Assembly: GCF_000830985.1 (NCBI RefSeq)
Contig: NZ_CP007151.1
Coordinates: 1,116,001 to 1,180,000 of the forward strand
Length of the DNA stretch: 64,000 bases
Reading direction: 5' to 3'
From: Marinobacter similis
Lineage (GTDB): Bacteria; Pseudomonadota; Gammaproteobacteria; Pseudomonadales; Oleiphilaceae
This document shows, one piece after another, positions 17,512 to 28,078 of this stretch. Position 1 is the first letter of the stretch; each line of letters opens with the position of its first letter. Below the pieces are notes generated by a model. The model was not told the DNA's origin. It made no database searches and saw only the letters and a list, made by a program, of their open reading frames with translations. A program made the translations under genes and the position numbers.

Positions 17512-19406
17512 TCAATGGGTGACTTTGGTCTCAGCGGTTGCCCGTTTGCGTGGAGCGGAGTTTTTACGTGGAGAGACGCGACGTTTCTGCCTGACCGGGG
17601 TCGGAGGCGCTGGCTCGTTCCTCACATAAGCTCCGGGCGCTGGCTCAATCACTGGCAGCTCGCCATCCTCGACGGTGCGAGCGGGCACTTTGCCACCACC
17701 AAACTGTTCAGCCCAGGCAACCCAATCCGGCCACCAGGAGCCTTCGCTCTGCTTGGCACCTCGCAGCCAAACCTCTGGATCCGGATCATTATCATCGTTG
17801 AGGCGGTAGCCATACTTTTTCTTCTCCGGCGGATTGATGATGCCTGCGATGTGTCCGGAGCCGCCCAGCACGAACCGCACCGGGCCGCCCAGATTGCGTG
17901 AACCCTTGTAACAGGACGTCCACGGGGCGATGTGGTCCTCAATGGCCGAGGCAAAATAGGTGGGGATCTTCACCTTGCCCAGATCAATCGGTGTGCCCGC
18001 CAATTCAATCGCACCGGGCTCCCGCATCCGATTGTTCAGGTACATATTGCGCAGGTAGAAGCTGTGCATTGCCGCCGGCATTCGGGTGGCGTCGGCGTTC
18101 CAGTACAACAGGTCAAACGGTGCGCTATCTCGCCCCATGAGGTAGTTGTTGACGAAGAACGACCAGATCAGGCTTTTGGCCCGCAGCATATTGAAGGCGG
18201 TCGCCATCGAAGCGCCATCGAGATAGCCCTGCTTGTTCATGACCTTCTCAAGTTTGTTGATGGCATCTTCATCAATGAACACTTCCAGATCGCCCACGTC
18301 CGAGAAATCCATCAGGCAGTTCAGGAAGGTTGCGCTCTTGACCCGGTCGTCGCCGCGGGCGGCCATCCAGGCCAGGGTGCAGCCGAGCAGCGTGCCGCCA
18401 ATGCAATAGCCAACCGTATTCAGCTCACGCTCGCCGGTGGTTTCTTCAATTGCGTTCATGGCGGCAATGGGGCCTTCGAGCATGTAGTCTTCAAAGCTCT
18501 TGTCGGCCAGTTCCGGCCCGGGGTTCACCCAGGACACCACGAACACCGTGTGGCCTTGTTCTACCCAATAGCGGATGAAGGATTTTTTCTCGCCCAGATC
18601 GAGGATGTAGTACTTGTTGATCCACGGCGGGATTACCAGCAGCGGCCGGCGGTGCACGGTGTCGGTGGTTGGCTTGTATTGTATGAGCTGCATCAGCTCG
18701 TTCTGGTAAATGACATCGCCCGGTGTGTTGGCCAGGTTCTCTCCCACCGTAAAGGCGTCCGGGTCGGACATACGGAAGGGCATGGGGCCTGCCCCCTCAT
18801 CCAGATCCCGCAGCAGATTGGCCAGGCCTCGCAACAGGTTTCTGCCCCGGGTGCGAATGGTCGCCTGCAGCACTTCGGGGTTGCTCAGGATGAAGTTGCT
18901 TGGGGCCAGGGCGTCGGTCATCTGGCCGGTGAAGAACTTCAGTTTGCGTCGGGTGTGGTCGTCCATGCCGCGGACATCATCGAGGGTGTCCATAATCCAG
19001 CGATTGGACAACAGGTAGGCCTGTTTGATGACGTTGAACGCCATAACCTCGTCCCAGGCCTGGTCGCGAAAGCGCCCATCGCCCGGTTCGGGCTCCACCA
19101 CACTGAGCGGTTTATTGCTTATGCCGCTGGCCAGCAGGCCCGACCAGAATTCGGTGGAGTCCTTGATCAGTCTCATCTGGGCAAAAAGCAGCGTGTCGGG
19201 CTGGGTGGCCAGCCGGCCGGTGAGGGACAAAAAAGGTTTGGCCATGCTCTTGATGCTAGCCGGGTTGGGCTCGCCGCCGCGCAATCGCCGCAGAATCGAG
19301 CGTTTCAGCAGGCGGCCACCGTGCTTGCCGGCCCGAACGAGGGACCGGCTTACAACGTTGGGTTCGAACTCTGACGGCGATGGTGTCTTGATCGGTTTAT
19401 CTGCAT
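17512..19406 (-). CDS. phaC: Class I polyhydroxyalkanoate synthase
   Basis: About 630 residues. It polymerises 3-hydroxyacyl-CoA at the granule surface. The lipase-like box is GYCIGG with the catalytic Cys, the acid lies in AIEDHIAPW and the His in GSGHIAGIINPP; PPWINKYYILDL and VVSWVNPGP are standard class I blocks. The tail is basic and Pro/Ala-rich. The open frame has no ATG or GTG near its N terminus; an ATG at 19406 with an upstream AGGTTAA is out of frame by one missing base near 19401, after which DKPIKTPSPSEFEPN reads naturally. That start leaves 24 bases to phaB and gives the usual length. Confidence 0.92.
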
Positions 19407-19430
19407 GGTGCTGCTATTAACCTCGCTGTG

Positions 19431-20173
19431 TTACATGTACACGCCGCCGTTCACATTGATCTGTTGGCCGGTGATGTAGTCCCCTTCCGCTGCCAGGAAA
19501 ACCACCGCCCGGGCGATTTCCTCAGGTTTGCCAAAACGCCCCATGGGCACTCGCGAAATGATTTGTTGGCGAATGTTCTCGGGCACCTGGCTAGCATTTC
19601 GGTTTCGGTGAAACCCGGGGCAATGGCGTTAACGGTGATGTTGTACTTGGCCATTTCCAGCGCCAGGGTTTTGGTGAACGCGATGATGCCGCCTTTACTG
19701 GCAGCGTAGTTGGCCTGACCAAAGTTGCCGGCCTGTCCGACGAAGGAGGTAATGTTGATGATGCGGCCGTACTCCTGGTCCATCATGATTTTCAGTACTT
19801 CAGAGCAAGTCGCGTAGACGCTCCCGAGATTGGTATCGAGGACGTCGTTCCAGTCCTCGTCGGTGAGTTTCTTCATGGACTTGTCTTTGGTGATGCCGGC
19901 GTTGTTCACCAGGATGTCAATGCGCCCCCATTTTTCATGGACCTGGCGTATCAGGCTCCGTGCGGCTGGCATCTGGGAAAGGTCGGCCTGGAAGGCAAGG
20001 GAGCGGACGCCGTTGGCCTCGATTTCCTTGACGACCTCATCGGCCTCGGACTGACGTGAACGGTAGTTGATGGCGACGTCGGCGCCGCGCTGGGCTAATT
20101 GAAGTGCAATGTGCCGACCGATGCCACGAGAGGCACCGGTGACGATGGCAACCTTGCCTTTAAGGTCTTGCAT
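19431..20173 (-). CDS. phaB: Acetoacetyl-CoA reductase / 3-oxoacyl reductase, frameshifted
   Basis: A 247-residue classical SDR, probably supplying 3-hydroxybutyryl-CoA to the adjacent synthase. VTGASRGIGRHIALQLA binds NADPH, LVNNAGITKD is present, ITSFVGQ gives the catalytic Ser and NYAASKGGIIAF the Tyr and Lys. Near 19591 the frame changes after FTETEMLA; with one base restored it reads QVPENIRQQIISRVPMGRFG and ends in NVNGGVYM at 19431. The homologous FabG has the same fold, but position directly before phaC favours PhaB. A 22-bp palindrome lies 40 bases upstream. Confidence 0.88.
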
Positions 20174-20212
20174 GAGGCGCTCCTTGCGATCTTCTTGTTG
20201 GCTGGCTTGAGT

Positions 20213-20234
20213 AGTTTTTGAATATTCAAAAACT
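20213..20234. promoter_or_regulatory. Perfect 22-bp palindrome upstream of phaB
   Basis: AGTTTTTGAAT is followed directly by its exact reverse complement. It lies 40-61 bases upstream of the phaB ATG, inside the 156-base gap after phaZ. A perfect, loop-free, AT-rich palindrome of this length suits a dimeric repressor operator better than an RNA terminator. The regulator is not identifiable from the window. Confidence 0.5.
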
Positions 20235-20329
20235 CATGTTTCAAGCTAGCAGAGGGCCGATGAGGCCACAAGAAATCAGCGCAAGGAGCGCGCTAAAGCG
20301 AGTACCGAAGAGAGAGCCAAAGAGCGCGC

Positions 20330-21546
20330 TCAGGCGCTCCGAATGAAGCCCTTCAACTTTGGCGCAATTTCCTCGCGCCAGCGACTGCCATTGAATACCC
20401 CATAATGGCCGGCACCCGGCTGCAGGTGATGCACACGGCGGGAGTCCGGCACGTTGACACACAGATCATGGGCGGCCCGGGTTTGTCCGGGGCTGGAAAT
20501 GTCGTCTTTCTCACCTTCGATGGTCATCAGGGCGGTATCACGGATGGCGGCCGGATTCACCAGGCGGCCACGGTGTTTGAAACAGCCGCGGGCCAGGTGG
20601 AATTCCTGGAAAACGCGCTCGATGGTATCCAGGTAGTAGGTTGCCGGCAGATCCATCACCGCCAGGTACTCGTCGTAAAATTCGCGGTGGCGATCGACCT
20701 TCTCGGACTCGTCATCGCGGATGGATCGGTACAGCCCGCGATAGGCATCTACGTGGCGATCGAAGTTCATGTTCACAAACCCGGTCAGTTGCAGGAAGCC
20801 GGGGTAAACCTGACGCATCACGCCCGGGTAGGGCGCGGGCACCGGGTGCACCAGGTTGCGCTTGAACCAGGCCAGGTTGTGTTCGGTGGCCAGTTTGCAG
20901 GGTGCGGTGGGATCAACACGGCCATCGATCGGGCCACTCATCAACGCCAGCGAACGTGGTGCTGACGGATGGTTGTCCTCGGCCATGATGGCGGCGGCCG
21001 CGAGTACCGGAACCACTGGTTGGCAAACCGCCAGTACGTGGGTGTCCGGCCCCAGGTGGTCAATGAAATCAATTACGTAATCGATGTAATCGTCGAGGCC
21101 GAAATCACCTGCGGACAGCGGAACCTTACAGGCATCGCGCCAGTCAGTAATGTAGACGTCGTGATCTGGAAGCATCGCTTCCACGGTGCCGCGCAGCAGC
21201 GAGGCGAAGTGTCCGGACAGCGGCGCAACGATTAGCAGTTTCGGGTCATCAGGCCGCTCTACGTTGCGCTCAAAGTGCTTCAGCTGCGCAAACGATTTGC
21301 GTTTGACGATGGCTTCACTGACCTCGACCCGCTGACCATCGCAGGTGGTAAAGGGCAGATCGAAGGCCGGCTTGGGGTAGCGACGGGTAAGGTCGTTGAA
21401 CACCTCGTAGGCCGAGGCAACGCTGCGGGCGCGGGAAGCCGGGAAAAGGGGCTTAGCCGGTGTTGCAGCAAAGTGCTCTGGGTGGCGCTCATCATGCGCA
21501 TCGGCATTAACGCTGCGCGGCTCATCTCGTGGGCAAAGTACATCAT
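20330..21546 (-). CDS. phaZ: Intracellular PHA depolymerase, frameshifted
   Basis: About 405 residues. The true N terminus, MMYFAHEMSRAALMPMRMM, matches PhaZ proteins and lies in a different frame from the rest; the frame changes between about 21430 and 21470, so LSPFSRLPA joins RSVASAYEVFNDLTRRYPKP. The body shows VCQPVVPVLAAAA with the Cys nucleophile used by this family in place of Ser, and GAGHYGVFNG with the catalytic His. It breaks down stored polyhydroxyalkanoate. Upstream of phaB and phaC on the same strand. Confidence 0.88.
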
Positions 21547-21709
21547 GGTCTTGTCCTGCTTGAGTTCTGGATTGCGGTAACTTCGAGCCGATCCCTTGTC
21601 TCATGCACCACCTGACGATCTATCAGGGTATTACCATTAAACAGCAGACTATCATACTTTGGTCGCTGTACGTTTGGTAAGCTTTTGGCATCACCTATGA
21701 GGACTCTCC

Positions 21710-22144
21710 ATGTTTCGTATTCACGTTGAGCGCACGTTGGCCAAAGATATTGATTCAGTTTTTGACGCCATTTCCGACCATGCCCGCTACGAGCGGTTTC
21801 CCGGCGTTGATAAGTCAGTGCTGGTTGAAGAGGGAGCTGAGGAGAAAAACGGCGCTGGTGCACTGCGGATTATTGGCGCGGGCCCACTGGAGCTGTACGA
21901 GCGCATTACGCGGTTCGAGCGGCCGTCGCTGATGCACTACCGAATTGAGAAATCGAGCCCGTTCTCGGTACGGCACGACAAGGGCGAGATTCTGTTGCAG
22001 CCGGAGGGCGAGCGTACCAGAGTGACCTGGATATCCGAGGGTCGAGTACCGGTTCCGGTGCTGGGCCGGGTGTTGGACCGGTTTGCCGAGCGTACGTTTA
22101 TCAGGGCCTTCAATTCCTTGCTGAAGGCGGTTGAGCGGCTCTAG
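21710..22144 (+). CDS. SRPBCC family protein
   Basis: A 144-residue START-like (polyketide cyclase/RatA-type) protein: FRIHVERTLAKDIDSVFDAI at the N terminus, ERITRFERPSLMHYRIE across the central strands, and a C-terminal helix FAERTFIRAFNSLLKAVE. The fold binds hydrophobic ligands in a helix-grip cavity. It is divergent from phaZ. Function unknown. Confidence 0.8.
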   Translation: MFRIHVERTLAKDIDSVFDAISDHARYERFPGVDKSVLVEEGAEEKNGAGALRIIGAGPLELYERITRFERPSLMHYRIEKSSPFSVRHDKGEILLQPEGERTRVTWISEGRVPVPVLGRVLDRFAERTFIRAFNSLLKAVERL

Positions 22145-22176
22145 ATGAGTCCGCCCAACCTGCAGTGCCCGCAGCG

Positions 22177-22629
22177 CTAATCCTCAATCACCTCGCGCTC
22201 GAAGCGGCCAAGCACGGTCACGATAATGAGTGCCAGCAACGTCACCATGCCCGCCAGTGCCAGGGTGCCGATGCCGCAGGCCACACCGATGGCACCCGCG
22301 ATCCAGATAGAAGCTCCGGTGGTGATGCCCTGAACATTGCCACGGCTCTGGATAATGCAGCCAGCCCCCAGAAAACCGATGCCGCCGATGATGCCTTCCA
22401 CAATGCGGGTGGGGTCGATACGGGCGGACGGGTCGCCCTCAGCGGTGGCAAGCAAGATGTGCATGCCCATGATGATGAATGCGGCAGCGCCCAGCGATAC
22501 CAGCATGTGAGAGCGAAGGCCCGCTGGTTTGCCCCGCAGTTCTCGCTCTAGCCCCAGCAACAGGGCTAAACCAGCCGCCGCCAGAAGCCGGATGGCCATC
22601 TCCATAAACGGAATTTCGCTCTCAAACAC
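22177..22629 (-). CDS. MgtC/SapB family membrane protein
   Basis: A 150-residue inner-membrane protein with about four helices. LLLGLERELRGKPAGLRSH, EGIIGGIGFLGAGCII and ITTGASIWIAGAIGVACG are the MgtC/SapB signatures. MgtC in pathogens aids growth in low magnesium and inhibits the F-ATPase; environmental homologues such as YhiD are less clear. It lacks the C-terminal soluble domain of Salmonella MgtC. No riboswitch or regulator is visible beside it. Confidence 0.88.
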   Translation of the reverse strand: MFESEIPFMEMAIRLLAAAGLALLLGLERELRGKPAGLRSHMLVSLGAAAFIIMGMHILLATAEGDPSARIDPTRIVEGIIGGIGFLGAGCIIQSRGNVQGITTGASIWIAGAIGVACGIGTLALAGMVTLLALIIVTVLGRFEREVIED

Positions 22630-22784
22630 TGCTTGCCTCCTGTTTCCTTGTAATGGTGTTCATATGGCCGGGACATTTGCTGACCTGGGATCCTGAGCCA
22701 GTTGAGGAGGGTAGCACCTCGAAGCTGCATGATGGGATTCCGCGCTATAATTAGAAAGTAATAACCCGGTCAGGTGGCAATCCC

Positions 22785-23372
22785 ATGCGCGAGAATGACG
22801 CCCTCGACTATTGGCACGGCCAGGGCCCCGACTATTTCCGTGAGCTTTCCACGTTCGGTGCATTACCGGACGAAGCCGTGTTGCGCATGCTCCAGAAAGG
22901 CCGCGTGATCAGCCTGGAGGCCGGCGAGCGCTTGTACTCCAAGGGTGAGAGCAGCGAAGAGTTCTACATCGTTCTCAGTGGCAGGATGAACTCCTGGATG
23001 CCTCGACGGGACGGTGGCTGGACGCTGGCCCGTTGCCATGAGCCCGGTGACGATATGGGCTTCGTACCGATGATCGCGCTGGTTGATCGGCCAGCCAACA
23101 CCCAGGCCGAAGTGGATTCGGTCGTCCTCGAAATCAGTTGTGGGCAGTTCCTGGATTTGCAGCAGAAAGAGCCGGACGTTTTTGGCCTGATGTTGCTGAA
23201 TCTGGTCCGCGGTATGGCCAGAACCGTCATTACGATGGTATCGATCATGGCTGAGCGGGATTCCCAACTGCATAAGGTGTATGCCAAGCGCCCAAGCCCA
23301 GGAAAAAGTGACCTAAGGTATTGTCCGGTTTTAGGTTTGTCGCTGGCCCGGGGCTCCATGTTAAAGTTTTGA
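22785..23372 (+). CDS. Cyclic-nucleotide-binding domain protein without HTH
   Basis: A 195-residue protein with one cNMP-binding beta barrel (FGALPDEAVLRMLQKGRVI, LYSKGESSEEFYIVLSG, then GDDMGFVPMIALVDRPANTQAE) followed by a helix. The phosphate-binding cassette lacks the canonical GExxxxRAA, so nucleotide binding is doubtful. There is no C-terminal DNA-binding domain, unlike Crp or Fnr. A TATAAT hexamer at 22746-22751 is placed well for transcription. Role unknown. Confidence 0.7.
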   Translation: MRENDALDYWHGQGPDYFRELSTFGALPDEAVLRMLQKGRVISLEAGERLYSKGESSEEFYIVLSGRMNSWMPRRDGGWTLARCHEPGDDMGFVPMIALVDRPANTQAEVDSVVLEISCGQFLDLQQKEPDVFGLMLLNLVRGMARTVITMVSIMAERDSQLHKVYAKRPSPGKSDLRYCPVLGLSLARGSMLKF

Positions 23373-23450
23373 AAAGCATTGCCTTAATGCGCAATCACTG
23401 AAATCTGACACCAGCGCGGTTCTGTTTGCAAGACGGTCGGAGAGGGTGTT

Positions 23451-24733
23451 TTGAAGTCCATATCGAGCACAAAATTTGCTCTTTTCGGCGCAGCGCTGAT
23501 TGCGATTAGCTATGGTCTTGCGCGTTTTGCTTTCGGCCTGTTTGTTCCACCGATTCGCGCCGACTTGGCATTGTCCCCGGATTTGATCGGCGTTATCGGT
23601 GCCCTACCGCTGATCAGTTTCGTGTTGTCGACCTTGGTTGCGCCTTTGGCAGCTGTGCGTCTTGGTGCCCGTAATACGGCCGTGTTATCGGGCGCTTTCG
23701 GTGCGGCCGGGCTGGCTTGATAAGTCAGGCTGCCGGGGCTTGGTCGTTGGGTATCGGCGTTTTCGCTTGCGGTATCTGTACGGGCTTGATGATGCCTGCC
23801 CTGACCGCGGCCATGCAGGTACTTGTGGACCGAAGCGTACACGGGCGGGTCAGTTCTGTGATGAATGCGGGCACCAGTATTGGCGTCGCCTGTGCAGTGC
23901 CCGCGGTCCTGTTTCTGGCCGGAATCTGGCGGTACGCGTACATGGCGTTCGCTATGCTGGCAGTGATCGGAATGGTGGGTGCCTGGTATGTAATTCCCTC
24001 GGTGTCTCGGGTTACACCATCGGATGCGGCGCCGCCTGCGCCCATCACCACCTTGCAATGGTGGCGGCTATTCAGGCTTTCGCTGTTTGCGTTTGCGATG
24101 GGCTTTGTCTCGGCCGCGTACTGGATCTTTGCTCCGGATCTGGTAGTCAGCCTCGGCGAGATGCCTCCCAGCGCGACCGGGTGGTTATGGCTGGCAGTAG
24201 GCATCGCAGGACTTGGCGGTGCCGTGATAGCTGACCTTGCAGATCGCAACAACCCGCCTATTACACAAGCGTTGATGCTGATGATGCTGGCGACGAGCCT
24301 CGCGCTGCTGGCAGCCAGTCCCGACCAACTGATTCTGTCTGCTTTTTCCGCGATGGTTTTCGGTTTGGCCTATATGAGTCTGACGGGCCTGTACCTGATG
24401 ACTGGCATCCGGTTGTTGCCGGGCAGGTTGTCGATGGGCCCCGTTTTACCTTTCCTGGCCGTCTCCCTTGGCCAGGCCGCCGGTTCGCCCATTGTGGGCG
24501 TGTTGGTAAATAATTTCGGTTACAGTGACGCGTTTGCCATCTTCTGTGTAATTGGCATTCTGGTGGCGCTGCTGTCGCCCCTGTATCCGGGTTACATTGC
24601 TGAGGAGACTGGAGAGACTGTGGAGGAAGAAACTGGCTTGCAAGCGGCGTATGACTATCAGCTTCAAGATGAAGAGGGTGAACCCTACAGCTACGACACT
24701 CCGGTCGACGGCCCCGAAAAGGAACCACAATGA
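23451..24733 (+). CDS. YbfB/YjiJ-like MFS transporter, frameshifted
   Basis: About 425 residues with twelve probable helices. SYGLARFAFGLFVPPIRADL is the N-terminal family block; GTSIGVACAVPAVLFL and LGQAAGSPIVGVLVNNFGY come later. The frame changes near 23717: AGLA should continue LISQAAGAWSLGIGVF, one base missing. Start is TTG with GGAGAGGG upstream. A long acidic tail of about 45 residues follows the last helix, which is unusual. Substrate unknown. Its stop overlaps the next start as ATGA. Confidence 0.8.
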
Positions 24734-25184
24734 CGAAGCCAAGTGAAGCCAGGCAGCGGGCGATCCTTGAGCGATTGGACAAATTCAGTCGCTTCACTGA
24801 CAGCAGCATTGGCATTCCCTTCACCAAATTCCAGATTGGCGCCGAAGCGTCATCGGCCTGTTGCCGGTAGTGGGTGACATGGCCGGTTTGGTGTTGTCTG
24901 GCTACGTGCTGGTCGAAGCGCAGCGAGCCGGCGCAAGCAAGGATGTGAAGTTGCGGATGCTGCGTAATATGGGGATTGATTTCCTCGGGGGCCTGTTGCC
25001 CGTGGTAGGCGACGCCTTTGATGCCATCTTCAAGGCTAACACTCGCAACACCCGGTTGCTGAGAAACTATCTGGAGGAACAACTGGCGGTGGAGCCGCCT
25101 CCGCCGCCGTTCCCCTGGATGACTCTGATCTGGCTGTCGGTTCTGTTTGCGATCGTCACCGGCGGGTTGTCGTTGGTCCTCTGA
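24730..25184 (+). CDS. DUF4112 membrane protein, frameshifted
   Basis: About 152 residues. The N-terminal part ends in SIGIPFTKFQIGAEA and the frame then changes near 24850, continuing IGLLPVVGDMAGLVLSGYVLVE when one base is restored. That block and GGLLPVVGDAFDAIFKANTRN are the two repeats typical of DUF4112. A C-terminal transmembrane helix follows a PPPPPFPW turn. The start overlaps the MFS stop by ATGA, so the two are translationally coupled. Function unknown. Confidence 0.78.
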
Positions 25185-25198
25185 TCGCTTTTTTCCCG

Positions 25199-25935
25199 TT
25201 ACTCAACCACTTCAAATAGCTTGCCCAGCCCGCTCTGGGGCTTCAATTTTCCGCACAAGCGCAGGGCCTCCCAAAAGCTGACTTGGTTAGCGGTCAGCAC
25301 TGGTTTGCCGATGGCCTGCTCCAACTCCGTTAGCCAAGCTGCCGAATGCAGTGCAGTGTCGGGAATGAGCAGCGCATCCGCATTCTCGCGGGTGTCGCGG
25401 CCGCGAAATCGATCACATCCTCCTTGCCCAACGTGCCCACCTCGGCGGCAGTGACAATGCCCCGGCTGGATAGGTGCACCACGTCGATGTCGAAATGATT
25501 CAGGAACTGGCGGAACCGCTGCGCCACAGCCTCGGGGTAGGTCGCGGCAATGGCTACGGTTTTGGCATCGATCGCTTTTACCGCGCGGGCAAATGCCATG
25601 GCTGTGGTGGAGGCTGGAACACCGAGGAGTTTCTCCAGGGTGTCGATCTGCTGGCGAATGCCATCCAGGCCAAGCACAAAGCTGGCGCTGGTGGAGGTCC
25701 AAAGCACGGACTCAATACCGGAGTCGGCAAGGGCCGCGGCCCCGGTGGTGAGCCGCCTGACACTGCCCATTTCACTGAGTGCTTCCACCGTATGGGCATC
25801 TTCCAGGAACTCCGTGTGAACCAGATGAACCTCGGCGTGCGGCTCTATCATGGAGCCCATCCGTGGGTAGTCATCCTCGGCGGCGTGTCCGGGGTAGAGA
25901 AAACCGAGTCTGGCGGGTGGGGATGTATGGGCCAT
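25199..25935 (-). CDS. Asp/Glu racemase-like protein lacking catalytic cysteines, frameshifted
   Basis: About 245 residues in the fold of maleate isomerase, arylmalonate decarboxylase and Asp/Glu racemases: RLGFLYPGHAAEDDYP at the N terminus, SVLWTSTSASFVLG where the first active Cys normally lies, and ADALLIPDTALHS where the second normally lies. Both positions lack Cys; the only Cys is near the C terminus. The frame changes near 25392, where FAAAT should continue RENADALLIPD with one base restored. It may be a decarboxylase-like or non-catalytic relative. Convergent with DUF4112. Confidence 0.72.
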
Positions 25936-26137
25936 ATCTAGCGCTGACCTCGTTTTGTTGTTTGGCATTTGGATTGAGCCTAGCTCAGGTGAGTATCTGG
26001 CGCCTTTGGATATTGCGAGAAGGGTTATGGTTCTCCGGATTGTCCTTTCAGGCCTTGCTTAATTATTCACGGAACATTTCTACAGCTCCCTACGTTTGCC
26101 TTTGTGAAGTTTTGTAAAAACAAGAAGGACAACAAAA

Positions 26138-28054
26138 ATGCCTGACACTAATTTTTCCCCATTTCGTTATTTCCGACTGTTACCCATCGTTCTTGCCTTG
26201 GCAGTTGCCGGCTGTGGCGGCGAGTCCTCAGATTCAGAGGACGAGGAATCTGAGCAGGTCGCCAGTTCCTCGGAACAAACCTGTGAGAATCCTGAGGATG
26301 AGGCTGCCGCTCAATGCGAAGTTATTCCTCCCGTCTCTTGTTCTGACGAGACGCCTATCGAAGGTGGCGCCAGTTATCCGGTCACGCTCACCTCGGCCAG
26401 TGGCGAAACCATCGCCTTCCAGGTGCTGGAGCCGAAGGGAGCGATTGACTGTGCCGAAGGGCACCCACTGGTGTTACACGGTCACGGCTTTGGCGGATCC
26501 CGCACAACAGAGGGCTTCAACAACTACCGTGAAGCGGGCTTCGCGGTCATTTCCATTGATCAGCGTGGCTTTGGCGAGAGCACCGGCACGGTGCGGGTGA
26601 TGGACCCGGAATTCGAGGGCCAGGACCTGATTCAGATTCTCGACTGGGCCGAGGCCAATCTGGATTATCTGCGCTACCGCAATGAGCCGGACCTGCCGGA
26701 AGAGCTCAACCCCAACCTCGTGGCGGGCGCGATCGGTGGCAGCTATGGCGGTGGTTATCAGATCTTGCTGCACGGTCAGGATCCGCGTCAGCGGCTCGAT
26801 GCCCTGGTGCCGGATATTACCTGGTACGATCTGCGTTACAGCCTCAATCCCGGTAACGTTATTAAAACCGGATGGGATCTTGTGCTGGTTGCGGGTGGTG
26901 AAGCCGGCTCAACTGGCAATGGTAACGACGGGCTGGACCCGATTATCCGCGAGATTCTCGCCCAGGGTGCGACACTGAACAGTTTCCCCGAGGCCGGTCT
27001 CGATTTCTTCTACTATCACAGCCCGGCGTATCGCTGCTCTGGGGAGCCGGTTTCTGTGGCAGAAAATTCAGGTTTGCTGACCTACCAGATGAATCCGCCA
27101 GCGTACGATGTTCCGCCCACACCCTATGGCGAGGTGGATGTGCTGCTGACCCAGGGCATGAAAGATACGCTGTTTAATTTCAACGACGCCTGGCGCAACT
27201 TCGAGTGCCTGAAAGCCAGTGGCGGCGACGTTCGATTGCTTACCCACCAGACCGGTCACATCCTGCCCGTTGAAGCACCGGATGAGCTTCAGCCGGGAGA
27301 GTATGTGGACCCGACAGCAGGTCTGTTGGAGCTGCCAGGTTTCCAGGGGGCGGCGGGACCTTTTGCCTGTGGCGATATCTCAATTTCAGACGCTACCCTG
27401 AACTGGCTGGAGCATCACTTGCAGGGCAAACCTCTGGCTGACTATTTCGACGGTACTGACTCCAATGTTTGCCTGTCTCTGGCCAACGGTGAATCCATTA
27501 GCGTGCCCATGGATGCGTTCCCGGCACCCGCTCTGAATGGCGGTGTGCTCGAGGGCGCTAACGTGGTTGAGCGGCCGGTAGCCACTGACACACCGGTCGC
27601 CTCCGGGTATGAGGCTGCAGCAACCGCTACACAGCCACCGGCGGCATTGGTTCTTGGGCAAGCGGGCGCGGGCGGACTGACCTTGGGAGGCATTCCAACC
27701 GCGAGGCTTACTGTGTCTGATCTGACCGGAAATTCAACCTGTAGCCTGGAGCTAGACCCACAAACCGCTGGGTGTGATCCCATTGTGTTTGTTGGCCTGG
27801 GCATGCGCGCAGCGGGAGAGAGTCGTTGGCAGCTGATCGATGATCAGATCAAGCCGGTGCGTGGTCTCAAAGATCAGGCGGTCATTGAACTGGTCGGTGT
27901 GGCGGAGGCACTGGCGCCCGGTGATGAGCTCGCGCTGCTGGTTTACGGCTTCCATCCGCAGTTCCCTGCGAGCTGGTCGCGGGATGCGCTGGTGCCTTTC
28001 GTGAATGTTGCGGGCACGGTGCAACTGCCAATTCTGGAAGGCGTGTTGAAATAA
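26138..28054 (+). CDS. Large lipoprotein alpha/beta hydrolase (S15/CocE-like)
   Basis: A 638-residue lipoprotein: signal sequence with lipobox AVAGCGG (Cys about 26), then an acidic, Ser-rich spacer. The hydrolase domain shows PLVLHGHGFGG, SIDQRGFGES, nucleophile GGSYGGGYQ, TQGMKDTLFNFND placing the acid and LLTHQTGHILP placing the His, as in X-Pro dipeptidyl-peptidase/CocE-type enzymes. From about residue 470 a beta-rich C-terminal domain follows, as in S15 proteins. It probably cleaves esters or peptides outside the inner membrane. AGAAGGA precedes the start. Monocistronic by position. Confidence 0.82.
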   Translation: MPDTNFSPFRYFRLLPIVLALAVAGCGGESSDSEDEESEQVASSSEQTCENPEDEAAAQCEVIPPVSCSDETPIEGGASYPVTLTSASGETIAFQVLEPKGAIDCAEGHPLVLHGHGFGGSRTTEGFNNYREAGFAVISIDQRGFGESTGTVRVMDPEFEGQDLIQILDWAEANLDYLRYRNEPDLPEELNPNLVAGAIGGSYGGGYQILLHGQDPRQRLDALVPDITWYDLRYSLNPGNVIKTGWDLVLVAGGEAGSTGNGNDGLDPIIREILAQGATLNSFPEAGLDFFYYHSPAYRCSGEPVSVAENSGLLTYQMNPPAYDVPPTPYGEVDVLLTQGMKDTLFNFNDAWRNFECLKASGGDVRLLTHQTGHILPVEAPDELQPGEYVDPTAGLLELPGFQGAAGPFACGDISISDATLNWLEHHLQGKPLADYFDGTDSNVCLSLANGESISVPMDAFPAPALNGGVLEGANVVERPVATDTPVASGYEAAATATQPPAALVLGQAGAGGLTLGGIPTARLTVSDLTGNSTCSLELDPQTAGCDPIVFVGLGMRAAGESRWQLIDDQIKPVRGLKDQAVIELVGVAEALAPGDELALLVYGFHPQFPASWSRDALVPFVNVAGTVQLPILEGVLK

Positions 28055-28078
28055 CGTCGGTGTAGCTGATTAAACGGG

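Noticed and set aside
17932..19374. Long open frame antisense to phaC
   Set aside because: Low-complexity His/Gly/Val-rich translation with no motif; explained by codon bias of the intact phaC on the other strand.
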